A DNA stretch of 64,000 nucleotides from Nitratireductor pacificus pht-3B (GCF_000300335.1 NZ_AMRM01000021.1:31000-94999), one strand, 5' to 3'. Counted from the first letter of the stretch, positions 18,948 to 28,755 are shown. The notes: generated from the letters alone by a model not told the origin. Numbers and translations are program-made.

Positions 18948-19973
18948 CTATCTGAGGCTGCGCTCGCGCCAGGCGGCGATGGTCGCGTCGACGATGATCC
19001 CGGCCATGTCGGGCGCCGCGAAGGCCGCATCCACCGGCAGCACCTGGCAATCGGCCGCGAAGTCCTGCAGGGCGGCGCTGCCGTGGCCGAGCCGCACCAG
19101 ATCCTTCTCGGTGGTGATCAGCGCCAGTTCCGCCGCCTCGGCCGAACGCCGCAGCTCGCGCACGTCCTCCTCGTCGAACGGGTGGTGGTCGGGGAAGCTG
19201 CGCGTCTCGACCACCGCGGCGCCGGCGCCGCGCAGGCTGTCGAAGAATTTTCCGGGATTGCCGATGCCGGCAAAAGCGAGGAAGCGCCTGCCCTTGACGG
19301 CGCGCACGCCGCGCGGCTTGAGGCGCGCCTCGAAGACCGGCTTGCCCGCACGCGAAGCCTGGCGCACCACATGGTCGGCGCCCTCGCCCTCGCCCATGGT
19401 GAGGAGGGCGTCGGCGTGGCGGAGCTGGTCGATCAGCGGCGCGCGCAGGGGGCCGCCGGGAATGACATGGCCGTTGCCCAGGCCGCGCCGTGCATCGACG
19501 ACCATCAACGCATAGTCCATGCGGATGCGAGCGCTCTGGAAACCGTCGTCCATGACGATGAAATCGCAACCGGCCCCGATCAGGTGGCGGGCGCCGGCCG
19601 CCCGATCCTGCGTCACCACGGTCGGCGCGCAGCGCGCAAGGAGCAGCGGCTCGTCGCCGACCAGCCGCGCCGAATCGTGCTCGGCATCGACCAGATGCGG
19701 CTTCGAGAGGCTGCCGCCATGGCCGCGCGACAGGAAGCCCGGCTTGCGGCCGGCCTTGCGCGCCTGCTTGGCAAGGGCGATTGCGACGGGGGTCTTGCCT
19801 TCGCCGCCGACGGTGAAATTGCCGATGCAGAGCACCGGCGCGGCGACCGGCGCGCGGCGGCCGGACGCCAGGCGATAGGCTGCCGCCACTCCGTAGAGGG
19901 TCGAGAACGGCGCCAGGCACCAGGCGCGCCAGTCGGCCGGCTCCCACCAGAACGGAGGCGCCTCGCTAGCCAT
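18948..19973 (-). CDS. lpxK: Tetraacyldisaccharide 4'-kinase
   Basis: An inner-membrane kinase that phosphorylates the 4' position of the lipid A disaccharide precursor. The 341 residues have an N-terminal membrane-associated helix region, the glycine-rich P-loop region (CIGNFTVGGEGKTPVAIALA), FVMDDGFQS-like VMDDGFQSARI with the catalytic Asp pair, and the later IGNPGKFF and FPDHHPFDE segments. It overlaps the waaA stop by eight bases at its start, so the two are co-translated. Downstream it converges on DUF2093. Confidence 0.95.
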   Translation of the reverse strand: MASEAPPFWWEPADWRAWCLAPFSTLYGVAAAYRLASGRRAPVAAPVLCIGNFTVGGEGKTPVAIALAKQARKAGRKPGFLSRGHGGSLSKPHLVDAEHDSARLVGDEPLLLARCAPTVVTQDRAAGARHLIGAGCDFIVMDDGFQSARIRMDYALMVVDARRGLGNGHVIPGGPLRAPLIDQLRHADALLTMGEGEGADHVVRQASRAGKPVFEARLKPRGVRAVKGRRFLAFAGIGNPGKFFDSLRGAGAAVVETRSFPDHHPFDEEDVRELRRSAEAAELALITTEKDLVRLGHGSAALQDFAADCQVLPVDAAFAAPDMAGIIVDATIAAWRERSLR

Positions 19974-21285
19974 AGGACCGGTCGTCTTCCAGACGGCTCT
20001 TGACCACCAGCGGATGGATATAGGGGTCGAGCGCCTGCAGGGTCCGCTTCAGCGCGCCGGACATGTCCTCCACCGCCGTCAGGCCGGCCTTGATCATGGC
20101 GCCGCGGGCGGCGTGGTTGTTGAGCAGGAAATTGACCCCGCCGGCCAGCATCTCGCCGTCGCGCACCAGCCGGGCGCCGCCGCTGTCGATCAGCCGGCGA
20201 TAGGCGTCGCGGAAATTCTGCACGTTGCAGCCGGCGAGCACGGCCGTGCCGAGCCGGGCGGGTTCGATCGGGTTCTGCCCGCCTTCCTGCACCAGCGAGC
20301 GGCCGACAAAGGCGATCTCGGTCAGGCGCAGGTAAAGCCCCATCTCGCCGATCGTGTCGCCGAGCAGGATGTCGGTCTCGGCGGTGACCGGGTCGTTGCG
20401 GCTACGCCGCGCGACCTTCAGGCCGCGCGCCAGAAACTCTTTCTCGAGATCGTTGGACCGCTCGGGATGACGCGGCACGACGATGGTCAGGAGGTCGGGA
20501 TGGCGCTGCTTGAGCTTCTGCTGCACATCGGCGGCGATGGTCTCCTCCCCCTCGTGGGTGGAGACGGCGGCCCAGGTCCGGCGGACGCCGATGCCCCGCT
20601 GCAGCCGCTCCAGCGACTGCCGGTCGACCGGCGGGGCGCTGGTGTCGACCTTCATGTTTCCCGAAACCGTCACCGGCCGTGCGCCCAGCGCCCGGAACCG
20701 CTCGCCGTCCACCTCGGACTGGGCGACCACATGGGCAAGGTTCTCGAACAGCGCCTCGGCGAGATAGGGCCGTTTCGACCAGCTCGCGAAGGAGCGGTCG
20801 GAGAGCCGGCCGTTGACGAGGACCTGCGGAACGTGGCGGGCGCCCAGCTCGAGGATCGTCATCGGCCATATCTCGGATTCGGCCATGACCGCGAGATCCG
20901 GCTTCCAGTGGTTCAGGAAGCGGCTGACGGCGGGTTTCAGGTCGAGCGGCACATATTGATGGATGACACGGTCGTCGAGCCGCTCGTCGGCCACTTTCGC
21001 CGAGGTCACCGTGCCGGTGGTGAGGACGATGTTGATCCCGTAGGAGAGGAGATGCTCGATCAGCCCGATGACCGCCACCGTCTCACCGACGCTGGCCGCG
21101 TGCATCCAGATCAGCGGGCCATCCGGCCTCGGGCGCCCCGCCTGGCCGTAGCGCTCATGCCGGCGGGCGCGATCCTCCTTGCCCTTGCCGGCGCGCCAGA
21201 CGATGTAGCCGCCGATCACCGGGAAGGCCGCTGCGCCCGCCCAGCGGTATGCCGTGAGTATCGCCCGCGCCCAACGCTCGCTCAT
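19966..21285 (-). CDS. waaA: 3-deoxy-D-manno-octulosonic acid (Kdo) transferase
   Basis: A GT30 glycosyltransferase, 439 residues, that adds Kdo to lipid A precursor at the cytoplasmic face of the inner membrane. It has an N-terminal membrane anchor (AAFPVIGGYIVW), RHERYGQAGRPRP, the acceptor-site motif IWMHAASVGE, MAESEIWPMT, and the C-terminal nucleotide-sugar region VGRSLVQEGGQNPIEPARLG. It sits between the DUF374 acyltransferase and lpxK with spacing of a few bases on each side, giving an envelope lipid operon. Confidence 0.95.
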   Translation of the reverse strand: MSERWARAILTAYRWAGAAAFPVIGGYIVWRAGKGKEDRARRHERYGQAGRPRPDGPLIWMHAASVGETVAVIGLIEHLLSYGINIVLTTGTVTSAKVADERLDDRVIHQYVPLDLKPAVSRFLNHWKPDLAVMAESEIWPMTILELGARHVPQVLVNGRLSDRSFASWSKRPYLAEALFENLAHVVAQSEVDGERFRALGARPVTVSGNMKVDTSAPPVDRQSLERLQRGIGVRRTWAAVSTHEGEETIAADVQQKLKQRHPDLLTIVVPRHPERSNDLEKEFLARGLKVARRSRNDPVTAETDILLGDTIGEMGLYLRLTEIAFVGRSLVQEGGQNPIEPARLGTAVLAGCNVQNFRDAYRRLIDSGGARLVRDGEMLAGGVNFLLNNHAARGAMIKAGLTAVEDMSGALKRTLQALDPYIHPLVVKSRLEDDRSYG

Positions 21286-21288
21286 GGG

Positions 21289-22074
21289 TCAATGGCCGTC
21301 GACGAGGAGATAGGCCTTCCGCGTCGCCTCGTTCAGGGACGCGGTCACCTGCTGGCGCTTCTCCTCCATGACGGTCTCGTCGGCGTCGGCTTCCACGTGG
21401 ATCGGTTCGCCGAGGACGACCGCGCTGCGGCCGAAGGGCAGGTTGATGGTCGTCTTGTCCCAGGTCCTCTCGAGAACCTTGCGCCGGCTCGTGGCGATGG
21501 CCACGGGAACGATGGGCCGGCCGGAAATCCGGGCCAGCGTGACGATGCCGAGGCCCGCCTCTCGTGGGGTGCCGTGTGGAATGTCCGCGATCATGGCGAC
21601 ATTGCAGCCACCGTCGATGGTCTTTTTCAAGGCAATCAGCGCCGAGGCTCCGCCTTTGCGGCTGTCGCGCTCGCCCTTGCGGCCGCCCGAGCCGCGCACG
21701 ATGCCGAAACCGAGCTTCTCGGCGACAAGCGCGTTCAGCTCGGCATCGGCGCTGCGCGAGAACAGCGCGACGATGCGGTGCTTGCGCGGATTGATCGCCG
21801 GTCCCATCAGGTGCTGGCCGTGCCACAGCGCGGCGATGGCCGGCGAATAGTCGGCGATGGCGGCTTCCAGATCGTCGGAGCCGGAAACGCGCGGATTGGT
21901 GCGGTCGATGAGGCGGATCGCGCCAGCCATGATCGTCGCCAGGGCCTGCTTGACGAAGCGCGACCTGGCGAGCGGCTTGCGGATGCGGCGCCATAACCCC
22001 TTCATGGGGCGCACACCGGACTTTCTCCGCTCAACGCTGACGGTATGCGACGGCGCGGTCGCCTTGTTTCCCAT
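21289..22074 (-). CDS. DUF374 lysophospholipid acyltransferase family protein
   Basis: A 261-residue protein of the DUF374/LPLAT group. In place of the classic HX4D it has the pattern IAALWHGQHLM near residue 90, followed by SRSADAELNALVAEKLGFGI and RGSGGRKG; later IADIPHGTPREAGLG. Members are thought to add an acyl chain to lipid A or a related envelope lipid. I take the ATG before GNKATAPS; a longer reading would run through most of the DUF4170 gene, and a shorter one starts at MKGLWRR. It ends three bases before waaA, so it is part of the same operon. Confidence 0.85.
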   Translation of the reverse strand: MGNKATAPSHTVSVERRKSGVRPMKGLWRRIRKPLARSRFVKQALATIMAGAIRLIDRTNPRVSGSDDLEAAIADYSPAIAALWHGQHLMGPAINPRKHRIVALFSRSADAELNALVAEKLGFGIVRGSGGRKGERDSRKGGASALIALKKTIDGGCNVAMIADIPHGTPREAGLGIVTLARISGRPIVPVAIATSRRKVLERTWDKTTINLPFGRSAVVLGEPIHVEADADETVMEEKRQQVTASLNEATRKAYLLVDGH

Positions 22075-22087
22075 GCGTGGACCTTCG

Positions 22088-22336
22088 CTATCCCTGAACC
22101 TGCTCGGCACCGGGATCCAGCAGGCGGTGCAGGTGAACGATGAAATAGCGCATATGCGCGTTGTCCACCGTCTCCTGCGCCTTCGCCCGCCAGGCTTTCT
22201 CGGCGGACTTGTAATCCGGGAAAACGCCGACGATGTCGACCGCATCCAGATCCCGGAAGGTGACGCCGGTCAGGGACGACAGCTCGCCACCGATCACCAG
22301 GTGAAGAAGCTGCGAATTCTGTTTCTCTTCGGCCAT
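22088..22336 (-). CDS. DUF4170 protein
   Basis: An 82-residue protein of the DUF4170 family, usual in this gene order in rhizobia. It contains LLHLVIGGELSSLTGVTFRD, VGVFPDYKSAEKAWRAKAQE and ends in a short helix with MRYFIVHLHRLLDP. The start is placed at the ATG before AEEKQNSQ; an earlier in-frame start would add 13 poorly conserved residues. Function unknown; the position suggests a link to the envelope lipid operon. Confidence 0.85.
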   Translation of the reverse strand: MAEEKQNSQLLHLVIGGELSSLTGVTFRDLDAVDIVGVFPDYKSAEKAWRAKAQETVDNAHMRYFIVHLHRLLDPGAEQVQG

Positions 22337-22444
22337 GATCAAGCCCGTTTGCAGTAAAACTGTTGCGTTTGGCAAATCGCTACACGCCCGTGTAGAGGAA
22401 TTTCCGCGACATTGAAACCATTTAGAGGTCGCCGCACAGGCTTC

Positions 22445-23248
22445 TCAACGGTCCGTATCCGCGATCACGTCCACCATTTCCGCGAGCAGGCCCCCGCTAC
22501 CGGCCGCCAGCGCGCCGTGCCGCGGGTCGGCCCCGGCATAAAGCGGCGACGCGCCTTGCTGGTCGAGGATCCTGCCGCCGGCCTCCTCGAGGATGAGATC
22601 GGCGGCGGCGATGTCCCAGTCATGGGCGTTCGGCTTGACGAAGGTGGCGTCGAGCGCACCATGCGCCACCATGGCGATACGGTAGGCAAGCGACGGCACG
22701 TAGCCATGCGGTTTCACCGTCGAGGCGGTCGCCTCCGGCAGCCGTTCGATCATCGCCTTCGGACCGGCGATGACGAGTTCACCATCCGGCGTCTTCACCT
22801 CGATGCGCCGACCGTTCATGAAAGCGCCCGCGCCGCGCGAGGCGGTATAGACCTCTTCAAGCGCCGGGCAATCGAGGACGCCCGCGACACTGCGACCACG
22901 CTCGACGACCGCGATGCTGACGCACCAGACCGGCCGGCCATCAATGAAGGCGCGCGTTCCGTCGATCGGATCGACGATGAAAACGCGCCGCGCCGACAGA
23001 CGCTCAGGCGACGCCGCCGTTTCCTCCGAAAGCCAGCCATAGGCCGGGCGCGCCGCCAGCAGCATCTTGCGCAGGAAGCGGTCGACGGCCAGATCGGCCT
23101 CGCTTACCGGCGACTTGCCGGCCTTCCACCAGACTTCGGGGTCGCGACGATAATATTCGAGCGCGATGCGGCCCGCCTCCCGCGCCGCATCGGCGATCAG
23201 GGCGAGGTCGTCCTCGAACGTGGCCTGCACCGCATCATTTTCCGGCAA
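22445..23248 (-). CDS. Inositol monophosphatase family protein, CysQ-like
   Basis: A Mg2+-dependent phosphatase of 267 residues. The metal site is complete: SEETAASPE with the first Glu pair, the DPIDGTRAFIDG core (family WIDPIDGT), and the C-terminal NAHDWDIAAADLILEEAGG. The family includes 3'(2'),5'-bisphosphate nucleotidase (CysQ) and inositol monophosphatase; the sequence KSPVSEADLAVDRFL favours the CysQ branch, which clears PAP from sulfate assimilation. Its start overlaps the end of the PmbA-like gene by 14 bases, so they are coupled. Confidence 0.85.
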   Translation of the reverse strand: MPENDAVQATFEDDLALIADAAREAGRIALEYYRRDPEVWWKAGKSPVSEADLAVDRFLRKMLLAARPAYGWLSEETAASPERLSARRVFIVDPIDGTRAFIDGRPVWCVSIAVVERGRSVAGVLDCPALEEVYTASRGAGAFMNGRRIEVKTPDGELVIAGPKAMIERLPEATASTVKPHGYVPSLAYRIAMVAHGALDATFVKPNAHDWDIAAADLILEEAGGRILDQQGASPLYAGADPRHGALAAGSGGLLAEMVDVIADTDR

Positions 23249-24581
23249 GCGTCATGCCCTCGATCATGAGGGTCGGCGCGGCAGTGCCGAAATTGCGGTC
23301 GAGGTCGTTCGCCGGCGTCATCCGCAGGAACATGTCCTTCAGATTGGAAGCCACCGTCACCTCGGCCACGGGATAGGAAAGCCGGCCGTCCTCGATCCAG
23401 AACCCGGCCGCGCCGCGGCTGTATTCACCGGTGACGAGATCGACGCCCTGGCCGAACACCTCGGTCACGTAGAAACCCGACCTGATTGAACCGATCAGCG
23501 CTTCGGGCGTGGTCTCGCCGGGTTCAAGCGCCAGATTGGTGGACGATGGCGAAACGGAGGAGGCGGCCCGCACCCCGCGCCCGTTTGTGTCCGGAAGGCC
23601 GAGCTGACGCGCCACGGAAGTGGACAGGAACCAGTGCTTCAGCACGCCGTCCTCGACCATGGTCAAGGGTGCGCCCGCCACACCCTCACCGTCGAAGGGG
23701 CGCGAGGACTGGCCGCGCCTGCGGGTCGGATCGTCCGTCACCGTGATGCCCTCGGCCGCGATCCTGCGGCCCATCATCTCGCGCAGGAAGCTCGACTTGC
23801 GCGCCACCGAGGCGCCGTTGATGGCCGAGGCCAGATGCCCGACGATGCCGCGCGCGACGCGCGGATCGTAGACGACGGGAAACTGCCCGGTATCGACCTT
23901 GCGCGCGTTGAGCCGCCGCACGGCGCGTTCGCCCGCCCGCCTGCCGATCTCCGCCGGCGCATCGAGGTCGGCGAAATGCAGGCGCGACGAGAAATCATAA
24001 TCGCGCTCCATACCGGTTCCCTCGCCGGCAATCACGCTGACGGAGCGCGAGAAGCGCGTCGCTTCATACTGGCCGACAAAGCCGCCCGACGTGGCGAGAA
24101 CGAGACCGCCCGAACCGGCGCTGGCGCCGCTGCCCGAGGAGTTGCTCACGCCCGCCACCGCAAGCGCGGCTTCCTCGGCGGCCAGCGCGTCATCCCGCAA
24201 CCGGTCGGCGGACACCTCGGTGTCGTCGAAGAGATCCAGATCGGCCACCCGTTCCGCCAGCCGCGCCGGGTCCGCCAGTCCCTGATAGGGGTCTTCCGGC
24301 GAGACACGGGCCATGGCGACGGCGCGCTCGGCCAGCGGCGCGGGATCGGCATTGGCCGGGGCGGAGACGCTTGCGACCCGACGCCCGACGAAAACCCGCA
24401 GCGACATGTCATCGCTTTCGGAAGCCTCGGTGCCCTCGACCTTGCCGAGGCGCACGGATATGCTTTTCGAGCGGGCGCGCACCACGACGGCATCAGCCGC
24501 ATCCGCGCCGGCCTTCCGCGCCGCCTCGACCAGGGCGGCCACGCGGTCGACCAGATGCTGCTTCTGAGAACTCACCGTCAT
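23235..24581 (-). CDS. pmbA: TldD/PmbA family metalloprotease homologue
   Basis: A 448-residue PmbA/TldE-type protein. TldD-TldE pairs form a hollow heterodimer that degrades unfolded peptides and matures some peptide antibiotics; the E/PmbA half lacks the catalytic HExxxH. Consistent with this, no HExxxH is seen here. Recognisable stretches are DMSLRVFVGRRVASVS, VVYDPRVARGIVGHLASAIN and the C-terminal TNGRGVRAASSVSPSSTNLA. I use the ATG before TVSSQKQ. No tldD gene is in the window. First gene of the long minus-strand envelope operon; divergent from the Kef-type antiporter. Confidence 0.88.
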   Translation of the reverse strand: MTVSSQKQHLVDRVAALVEAARKAGADAADAVVVRARSKSISVRLGKVEGTEASESDDMSLRVFVGRRVASVSAPANADPAPLAERAVAMARVSPEDPYQGLADPARLAERVADLDLFDDTEVSADRLRDDALAAEEAALAVAGVSNSSGSGASAGSGGLVLATSGGFVGQYEATRFSRSVSVIAGEGTGMERDYDFSSRLHFADLDAPAEIGRRAGERAVRRLNARKVDTGQFPVVYDPRVARGIVGHLASAINGASVARKSSFLREMMGRRIAAEGITVTDDPTRRRGQSSRPFDGEGVAGAPLTMVEDGVLKHWFLSTSVARQLGLPDTNGRGVRAASSVSPSSTNLALEPGETTPEALIGSIRSGFYVTEVFGQGVDLVTGEYSRGAAGFWIEDGRLSYPVAEVTVASNLKDMFLRMTPANDLDRNFGTAAPTLMIEGMTLAGK

Positions 24582-24712
24582 CGCTATCCCTGGCTGGAGA
24601 AAATCGGCGCGCATGAAGCGCCGCCAGTGTTCTGGCTCGCTTCCATTTATGATTCACCCGCCATATGTGCAATGGTGCAGGTGGTTTTCAACGAATGACG
24701 AACGGGACGCCG

Positions 24713-26530
24713 ATGGCTGTCGAGGCTGCGCCACTCTATTATGAACCCCTGCTTCTTCTCGCAGGCGCGGTGATCGCGGCGCCGCTGTTCAAGCGGATCG
24801 GGCTGGGCACGATCCTCGGCTATCTCGCCGCGGGCATCGCCATCGGCCCGGTGGCGCGGCTGATCGTCGACGGCCGCGAGCTCCTGCATGTGGCCGAGCT
24901 CGGCGTGGTCTTCCTGCTGTTCATCATCGGCCTGGAGCTTAAACCGGCGAGGCTCTGGGCGATGCGCCGGAGCATTTTTGGTCTGGGCCTCCTGCAGGTC
25001 GTCGTGACCGGCGCGGCACTGGCCCTGATCGGCGTGGCGCTGGCTGGCCTTTCCTATGGCGCGGCGTTCGTCATCGGTTTCGGCCTTGCCCTGTCGTCCA
25101 CGGCGTTCGCCGTGCAGACGCTCGAATCCCAGGGCGCCCTCAACCGGCAACACGGGCAGACCGCGTTCTCCGTGCTCCTGTTCCAGGATCTGGCGATCGC
25201 CCCCCTGCTGGCGCTGATCCCATTGCTGTCGCCCGGCGGCGAAGGGGCCGACGCGATCAGCGGCGAGCGGTTCCTCCTGGCGCTCGCCAGCGTGGCGGGG
25301 CTGATCATCGCCGGCCGCTACCTGCTCAATCCGCTGTTCCGCATCATCGCCAATACCGGCGCCAAGGAGGTGATGATCGCCGCCGCGCTTCTCGTGGTGC
25401 TTGGGTCGGCGACGCTGATGCAGATCGCCGGACTGTCGATGGCGCTCGGCGCATTCATCGCCGGCGTGCTGCTGGCCGAATCCTCCTTCCGCCACGAGCT
25501 GGAAGCCGATATCGAGCCGTTCCGCGGCCTCCTGCTCGGCCTGTTCTTCATGGCCATCGGCCTGTCGCTCGACCTCGGCATCATCGTCGAGAACTGGATG
25601 CTCATCCTCATCGCCGTGCCGATCCTGATGCTCGTCAAGGCGCTGATCCTCTATGCGATCTGCCGCGTCTTCGGCAGCGAGCACAACGACGCCGTGCGCG
25701 TCGCGGCCCTGCTGCCACAGGGCGGCGAGTTCGGGTTCGTGCTGTTCACCGCCGCCGCCTCGGCCTTCATCTTCCCTTCCGCCACGGCATCGTTGCTGAT
25801 CGCTATCGTGACCGTCTCCATGGCGCTGACGCCGCTCTCCGTGCGGCTCGGCGAGATGCTGATGCGCAGCGAAGCGGAGGACGAGATGGACGAGGATTTC
25901 GACGGCGCCGGCTCCGACGTGATGATGATCGGCTTCTCGCGCTTCGGGCAGATCGTCTCGCAGGTGCTGCTGTCGGGGGGAACCGACGTGACCATCATCG
26001 ACCATTCGGCCGACCGGGTGCGGGCGGCGGGCCGTTTCGGCTTCCGCATCTATTTCGGCGACGGGCGGCGCAAGGACGTGCTGGAAGCCGCCGGCATCCG
26101 CCGGGCGAAGCTCGTCGCCATCTGCACCAACGGCGTGGCGACCACCGACCGCATCGTGAACCTGATCCGCGACGAGTTTCCGCATGTGCGGCTCTATGTG
26201 CGGTCCTACGACCGGGCACATACGCTGTCGCTGCGCGACCGCGACGTGGAATACGAAATCCGCGAGACCGCCGAATCGGCGCTGACGTTCGGCTGCCGGA
26301 CGCTCCAGGCGCTCGGTTCCAGCGAGGAGATCGCCCGCGAGATCGTCGCGGATGTGCGGCGGCGCGACGAGGAAAGGCTGGCCATCCAGTCGGTCGAGGG
26401 CATGTATGCCGGCAACGACAAGATGCATGTGCGCCCGGTGACGCCGGAACCGCTGATCAAGCCGACGCGGGAGGCGCGGCGTCTCGACCAGGAAGCGGAT
26501 CAAGAGGCCGTGGAATCGGCGGGGAACTGA
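24713..26530 (+). CDS. CPA2 monovalent cation:proton antiporter (Kef-type)
   Basis: An inner-membrane antiporter of about 605 residues. Residues 1-390 form some 12 transmembrane helices, with LGTILGYLAAGIAIGP, VVFLLFIIGLELKP and the CPA2 core segment SSTAFAVQTLESQG; FQDLAIAPLLALIPL follows. From residue 405 is an RCK/TrkA-N domain (MMIGFSRFGQIVSQVLL, nucleotide-binding Asp in VTIIDHS) and then a charged tail. Such proteins exchange K+ for H+, often gated by nucleotides or glutathione. The start is uncertain: ATG codons 6 and 16 codons upstream are also in frame, and none has a strong ribosome site. Confidence 0.9.
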   Translation: MAVEAAPLYYEPLLLLAGAVIAAPLFKRIGLGTILGYLAAGIAIGPVARLIVDGRELLHVAELGVVFLLFIIGLELKPARLWAMRRSIFGLGLLQVVVTGAALALIGVALAGLSYGAAFVIGFGLALSSTAFAVQTLESQGALNRQHGQTAFSVLLFQDLAIAPLLALIPLLSPGGEGADAISGERFLLALASVAGLIIAGRYLLNPLFRIIANTGAKEVMIAAALLVVLGSATLMQIAGLSMALGAFIAGVLLAESSFRHELEADIEPFRGLLLGLFFMAIGLSLDLGIIVENWMLILIAVPILMLVKALILYAICRVFGSEHNDAVRVAALLPQGGEFGFVLFTAAASAFIFPSATASLLIAIVTVSMALTPLSVRLGEMLMRSEAEDEMDEDFDGAGSDVMMIGFSRFGQIVSQVLLSGGTDVTIIDHSADRVRAAGRFGFRIYFGDGRRKDVLEAAGIRRAKLVAICTNGVATTDRIVNLIRDEFPHVRLYVRSYDRAHTLSLRDRDVEYEIRETAESALTFGCRTLQALGSSEEIAREIVADVRRRDEERLAIQSVEGMYAGNDKMHVRPVTPEPLIKPTREARRLDQEADQEAVESAGN

Positions 26531-26549
26531 AGCCCCTCACAGGAAACCG

Positions 26550-27431
26550 CTACGCGCGCTCGAACCGGGCCACGGCGTCATCCACCGCCCGCTTCAGCTC
26601 GTCGCGGATGGCGGCGGTCTCGCCGAGAATGGCGTCGATCTTCATGAAATCGAGAACACGGAAGCGCGAGACCGCCGGTCGGATCAGGATATCGGGGCGC
26701 TTCTGCGAGAGTTTCATGGCGATGATCGACTGCATCATCAACTGGCTCGAACCGAACATCAGCTCGATCGAGGTCGGCGGCTTGCCGCCGGTGTCGGCGG
26801 GCGCGCCGACGACATCGACGGCGATGACGATGTCGGCCTCCCCCTCGATCAGGTCGAAGGGGACGGGATTGTAGATGCCGCCGTCGATCAGCGTGCGGCC
26901 GTTGCGCTCGACGGGGCGGAACACGGCCGGGATCGCGGCCGAGGCGGCCAGCGCCTGGCAGAGCGGCCCCCGGTCGAGCACCGCAAGCTCATGGCCGTAA
27001 TAATCTGTCGCGGTGACACGCAGCGGAATTTTCAGTTCCTCGAACGTTTCCGGCACGGCCGCCGGCAGGAAGGTCTTGATGATGCGCTCGGCATTGAACT
27101 GGCCGAAGCGGAAACCGCCTTCGACCATCTCCGAGAAATTGCCCGGCCGCGCCTTCCAGAGGCGGCTGGCCACTTCGGCGCGGCTGCCCAGGATGGCGCG
27201 CGCATGGGCATGGATGTCCTTGCCGCTGATGCCGGCGGCGAACCCCGCCCCCATCAGCGCGCCGATCGACGAACCGGCGATCACCGTCGGGCGGATGCCG
27301 AGTTCGTCCAGCACCTCGATGACGTGGATATGCGCCAGCCCTCGCGCGCCACCGCCGCCAAGGGCGACGGCGAAGGTCGGGCCGCTGCCCGTACCGGTCG
27401 CCGGCCTGCCGATTTCTCCCGCCCCGGACAT
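26550..27431 (-). CDS. Patatin-like phospholipase (RssA-like)
   Basis: A 293-residue patatin-family serine hydrolase. The oxyanion-hole glycines (ALGGGGARGLAHI), the nucleophile elbow GSSIGALMGAG and the dyad Asp in LIDGGIYNPVPFD are all present. The bacterial RssA/YchK group cleaves phospholipid acyl chains or acts on intracellular esters. No signal peptide is seen, so it is cytoplasmic or membrane-associated. It lies seven bases after the M16 gene pair on the same strand and may be co-transcribed. Confidence 0.9.
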   Translation of the reverse strand: MSGAGEIGRPATGTGSGPTFAVALGGGGARGLAHIHVIEVLDELGIRPTVIAGSSIGALMGAGFAAGISGKDIHAHARAILGSRAEVASRLWKARPGNFSEMVEGGFRFGQFNAERIIKTFLPAAVPETFEELKIPLRVTATDYYGHELAVLDRGPLCQALAASAAIPAVFRPVERNGRTLIDGGIYNPVPFDLIEGEADIVIAVDVVGAPADTGGKPPTSIELMFGSSQLMMQSIIAMKLSQKRPDILIRPAVSRFRVLDFMKIDAILGETAAIRDELKRAVDDAVARFERA

Positions 27432-27438
27432 GGCGCCG

Positions 27439-28755
27439 TTACCCTCCGTTTCCGCCCGCCGGCCCGATCACCAGCAAAGCCGGCGGGGCGCTCAAAAGGC
27501 GCTGACCGACCCTTTTGACATCGTCCAGCGTGACGGCGTTGATCAATTCCGCCCGGCGCTGGATGTAGTCGATGCCGAGATCGTCCTGCTGGAGGCCGAC
27601 GAGCGTGCGCGCGATGGCGGTCGAGGAATCCAGATTGTTGATCGGATAGGCACCGATGACATAGGTCTTCGCCTCGTCCAGATCTTTCGGAGTGGGGCCA
27701 TCGTCGCGCATTCCGGCCACCACGTCCTCGATCACAGAAAGGGCGGTATCCACCTGTTCCGCCCGCGTCGCGGTGTGGATCATCAGCGTCTGCGCGTAGT
27801 CGCGGCTGCTGAGATAGGACGTCGCCCCATAGGCGAGGCCGCGCTTCTCCCGCACCTCGTGGAAGAGGCGCGAGGAGAAGGTGCCGCCGCCGAGAATCTG
27901 GTTCATCAGATAGGCGGCGAAGAAGTCCGGATCGTCGCGCTCGATGCCCGGATAGACGAGCTGGAGCGTCGATTGGGGCAGCGGGTAGTCGATGCGCACT
28001 TCCTGGTCGAGTTTCGGCTCGATGTGTTCCACCGGGGTGAGCTGCGCCTCCTCTGGCAGGTCGCCGAAGACCTTGTCGAGCACCGTGCCAAGGGTCCCGG
28101 CATCGATGGCTCCCACCACGCCGATGGTGAGGTTGGAGCGCGCGAAGACGCGGGCATGAAATGCCCTGAGATCGTCCGGCGTGATGCCGGCCAGGCTTTC
28201 GAGCGTGCCTTCGTCGGGCCGCGCATAGGGATGGTCGCCATAGACCGCCTGCTCCATCGCGCGGTATCCCTGCTTGTTCGGGTCGCGTTCGTCGGAACGG
28301 ATCTGCACGGCGATCTGCGCGCGGATGCGTTCGACGGGATCGGCGTCGAAACGGGGGCTCGTCACCGCCAGGCGCAGGAGATCGAGCACGGCGTCGCTGT
28401 TTTCCGCCAGCATGCGGATCTGGCCGGAAATCGTGTCCGAGTTGGCGCGGAAGGACATTTCGGCACCGAGTTCCTCGAGCCGTTCCTGGAAGACGTCAAA
28501 TGTCAGGTCGCCGGCGCCCTCGTCGAACAGGCCCGACATCAGGTTGGCCGTGCCCTCCTTGCCCTCGGGGTCCTGCACCGCACCGCCCTTGAAAGAGAAC
28601 TGGAAGGTGATGATGGGCAGGGAATGATCCTCAACCAGCCAGGCGGTCACGCCCTTCTGCGAGGTGACGTCCTGGATCTCGACGGCCGCGCGGGCCGGCA
28701 GGGCAAGAACGACGATCAGGGCGACCAGCGCCCCAAGACGGAAGAAACCGCGCAT
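27439..28755 (-). CDS. M16 peptidase family, non-catalytic partner subunit
   Basis: A 438-residue secreted M16-fold protein. The position of the HxxEH zinc motif is ANLMSGLFDEG, so it cannot bind the catalytic zinc. The C-terminal M16 half is present (YSSR-type GGGTFSSRLFHEVREKRGLA). It follows the catalytic M16 subunit, as in known heterodimeric M16B proteases where one chain provides zinc and the other the substrate-binding Arg/Tyr region. It has a signal peptide (FFRLGALVALIVVLALPARA). I favour the ATG with AGGAG five bases upstream; an ATG 12 codons earlier overlaps the previous stop as ATGA. Confidence 0.85.
   Translation of the reverse strand: MRGFFRLGALVALIVVLALPARAAVEIQDVTSQKGVTAWLVEDHSLPIITFQFSFKGGAVQDPEGKEGTANLMSGLFDEGAGDLTFDVFQERLEELGAEMSFRANSDTISGQIRMLAENSDAVLDLLRLAVTSPRFDADPVERIRAQIAVQIRSDERDPNKQGYRAMEQAVYGDHPYARPDEGTLESLAGITPDDLRAFHARVFARSNLTIGVVGAIDAGTLGTVLDKVFGDLPEEAQLTPVEHIEPKLDQEVRIDYPLPQSTLQLVYPGIERDDPDFFAAYLMNQILGGGTFSSRLFHEVREKRGLAYGATSYLSSRDYAQTLMIHTATRAEQVDTALSVIEDVVAGMRDDGPTPKDLDEAKTYVIGAYPINNLDSSTAIARTLVGLQQDDLGIDYIQRRAELINAVTLDDVKRVGQRLLSAPPALLVIGPAGGNGG

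Noticed and set aside
24647..26503. 618-residue frame antisense to the Kef-type antiporter
   Set aside because: His/Arg/Gln-rich shadow without any motif; the antiporter has clear transmembrane and RCK domains.
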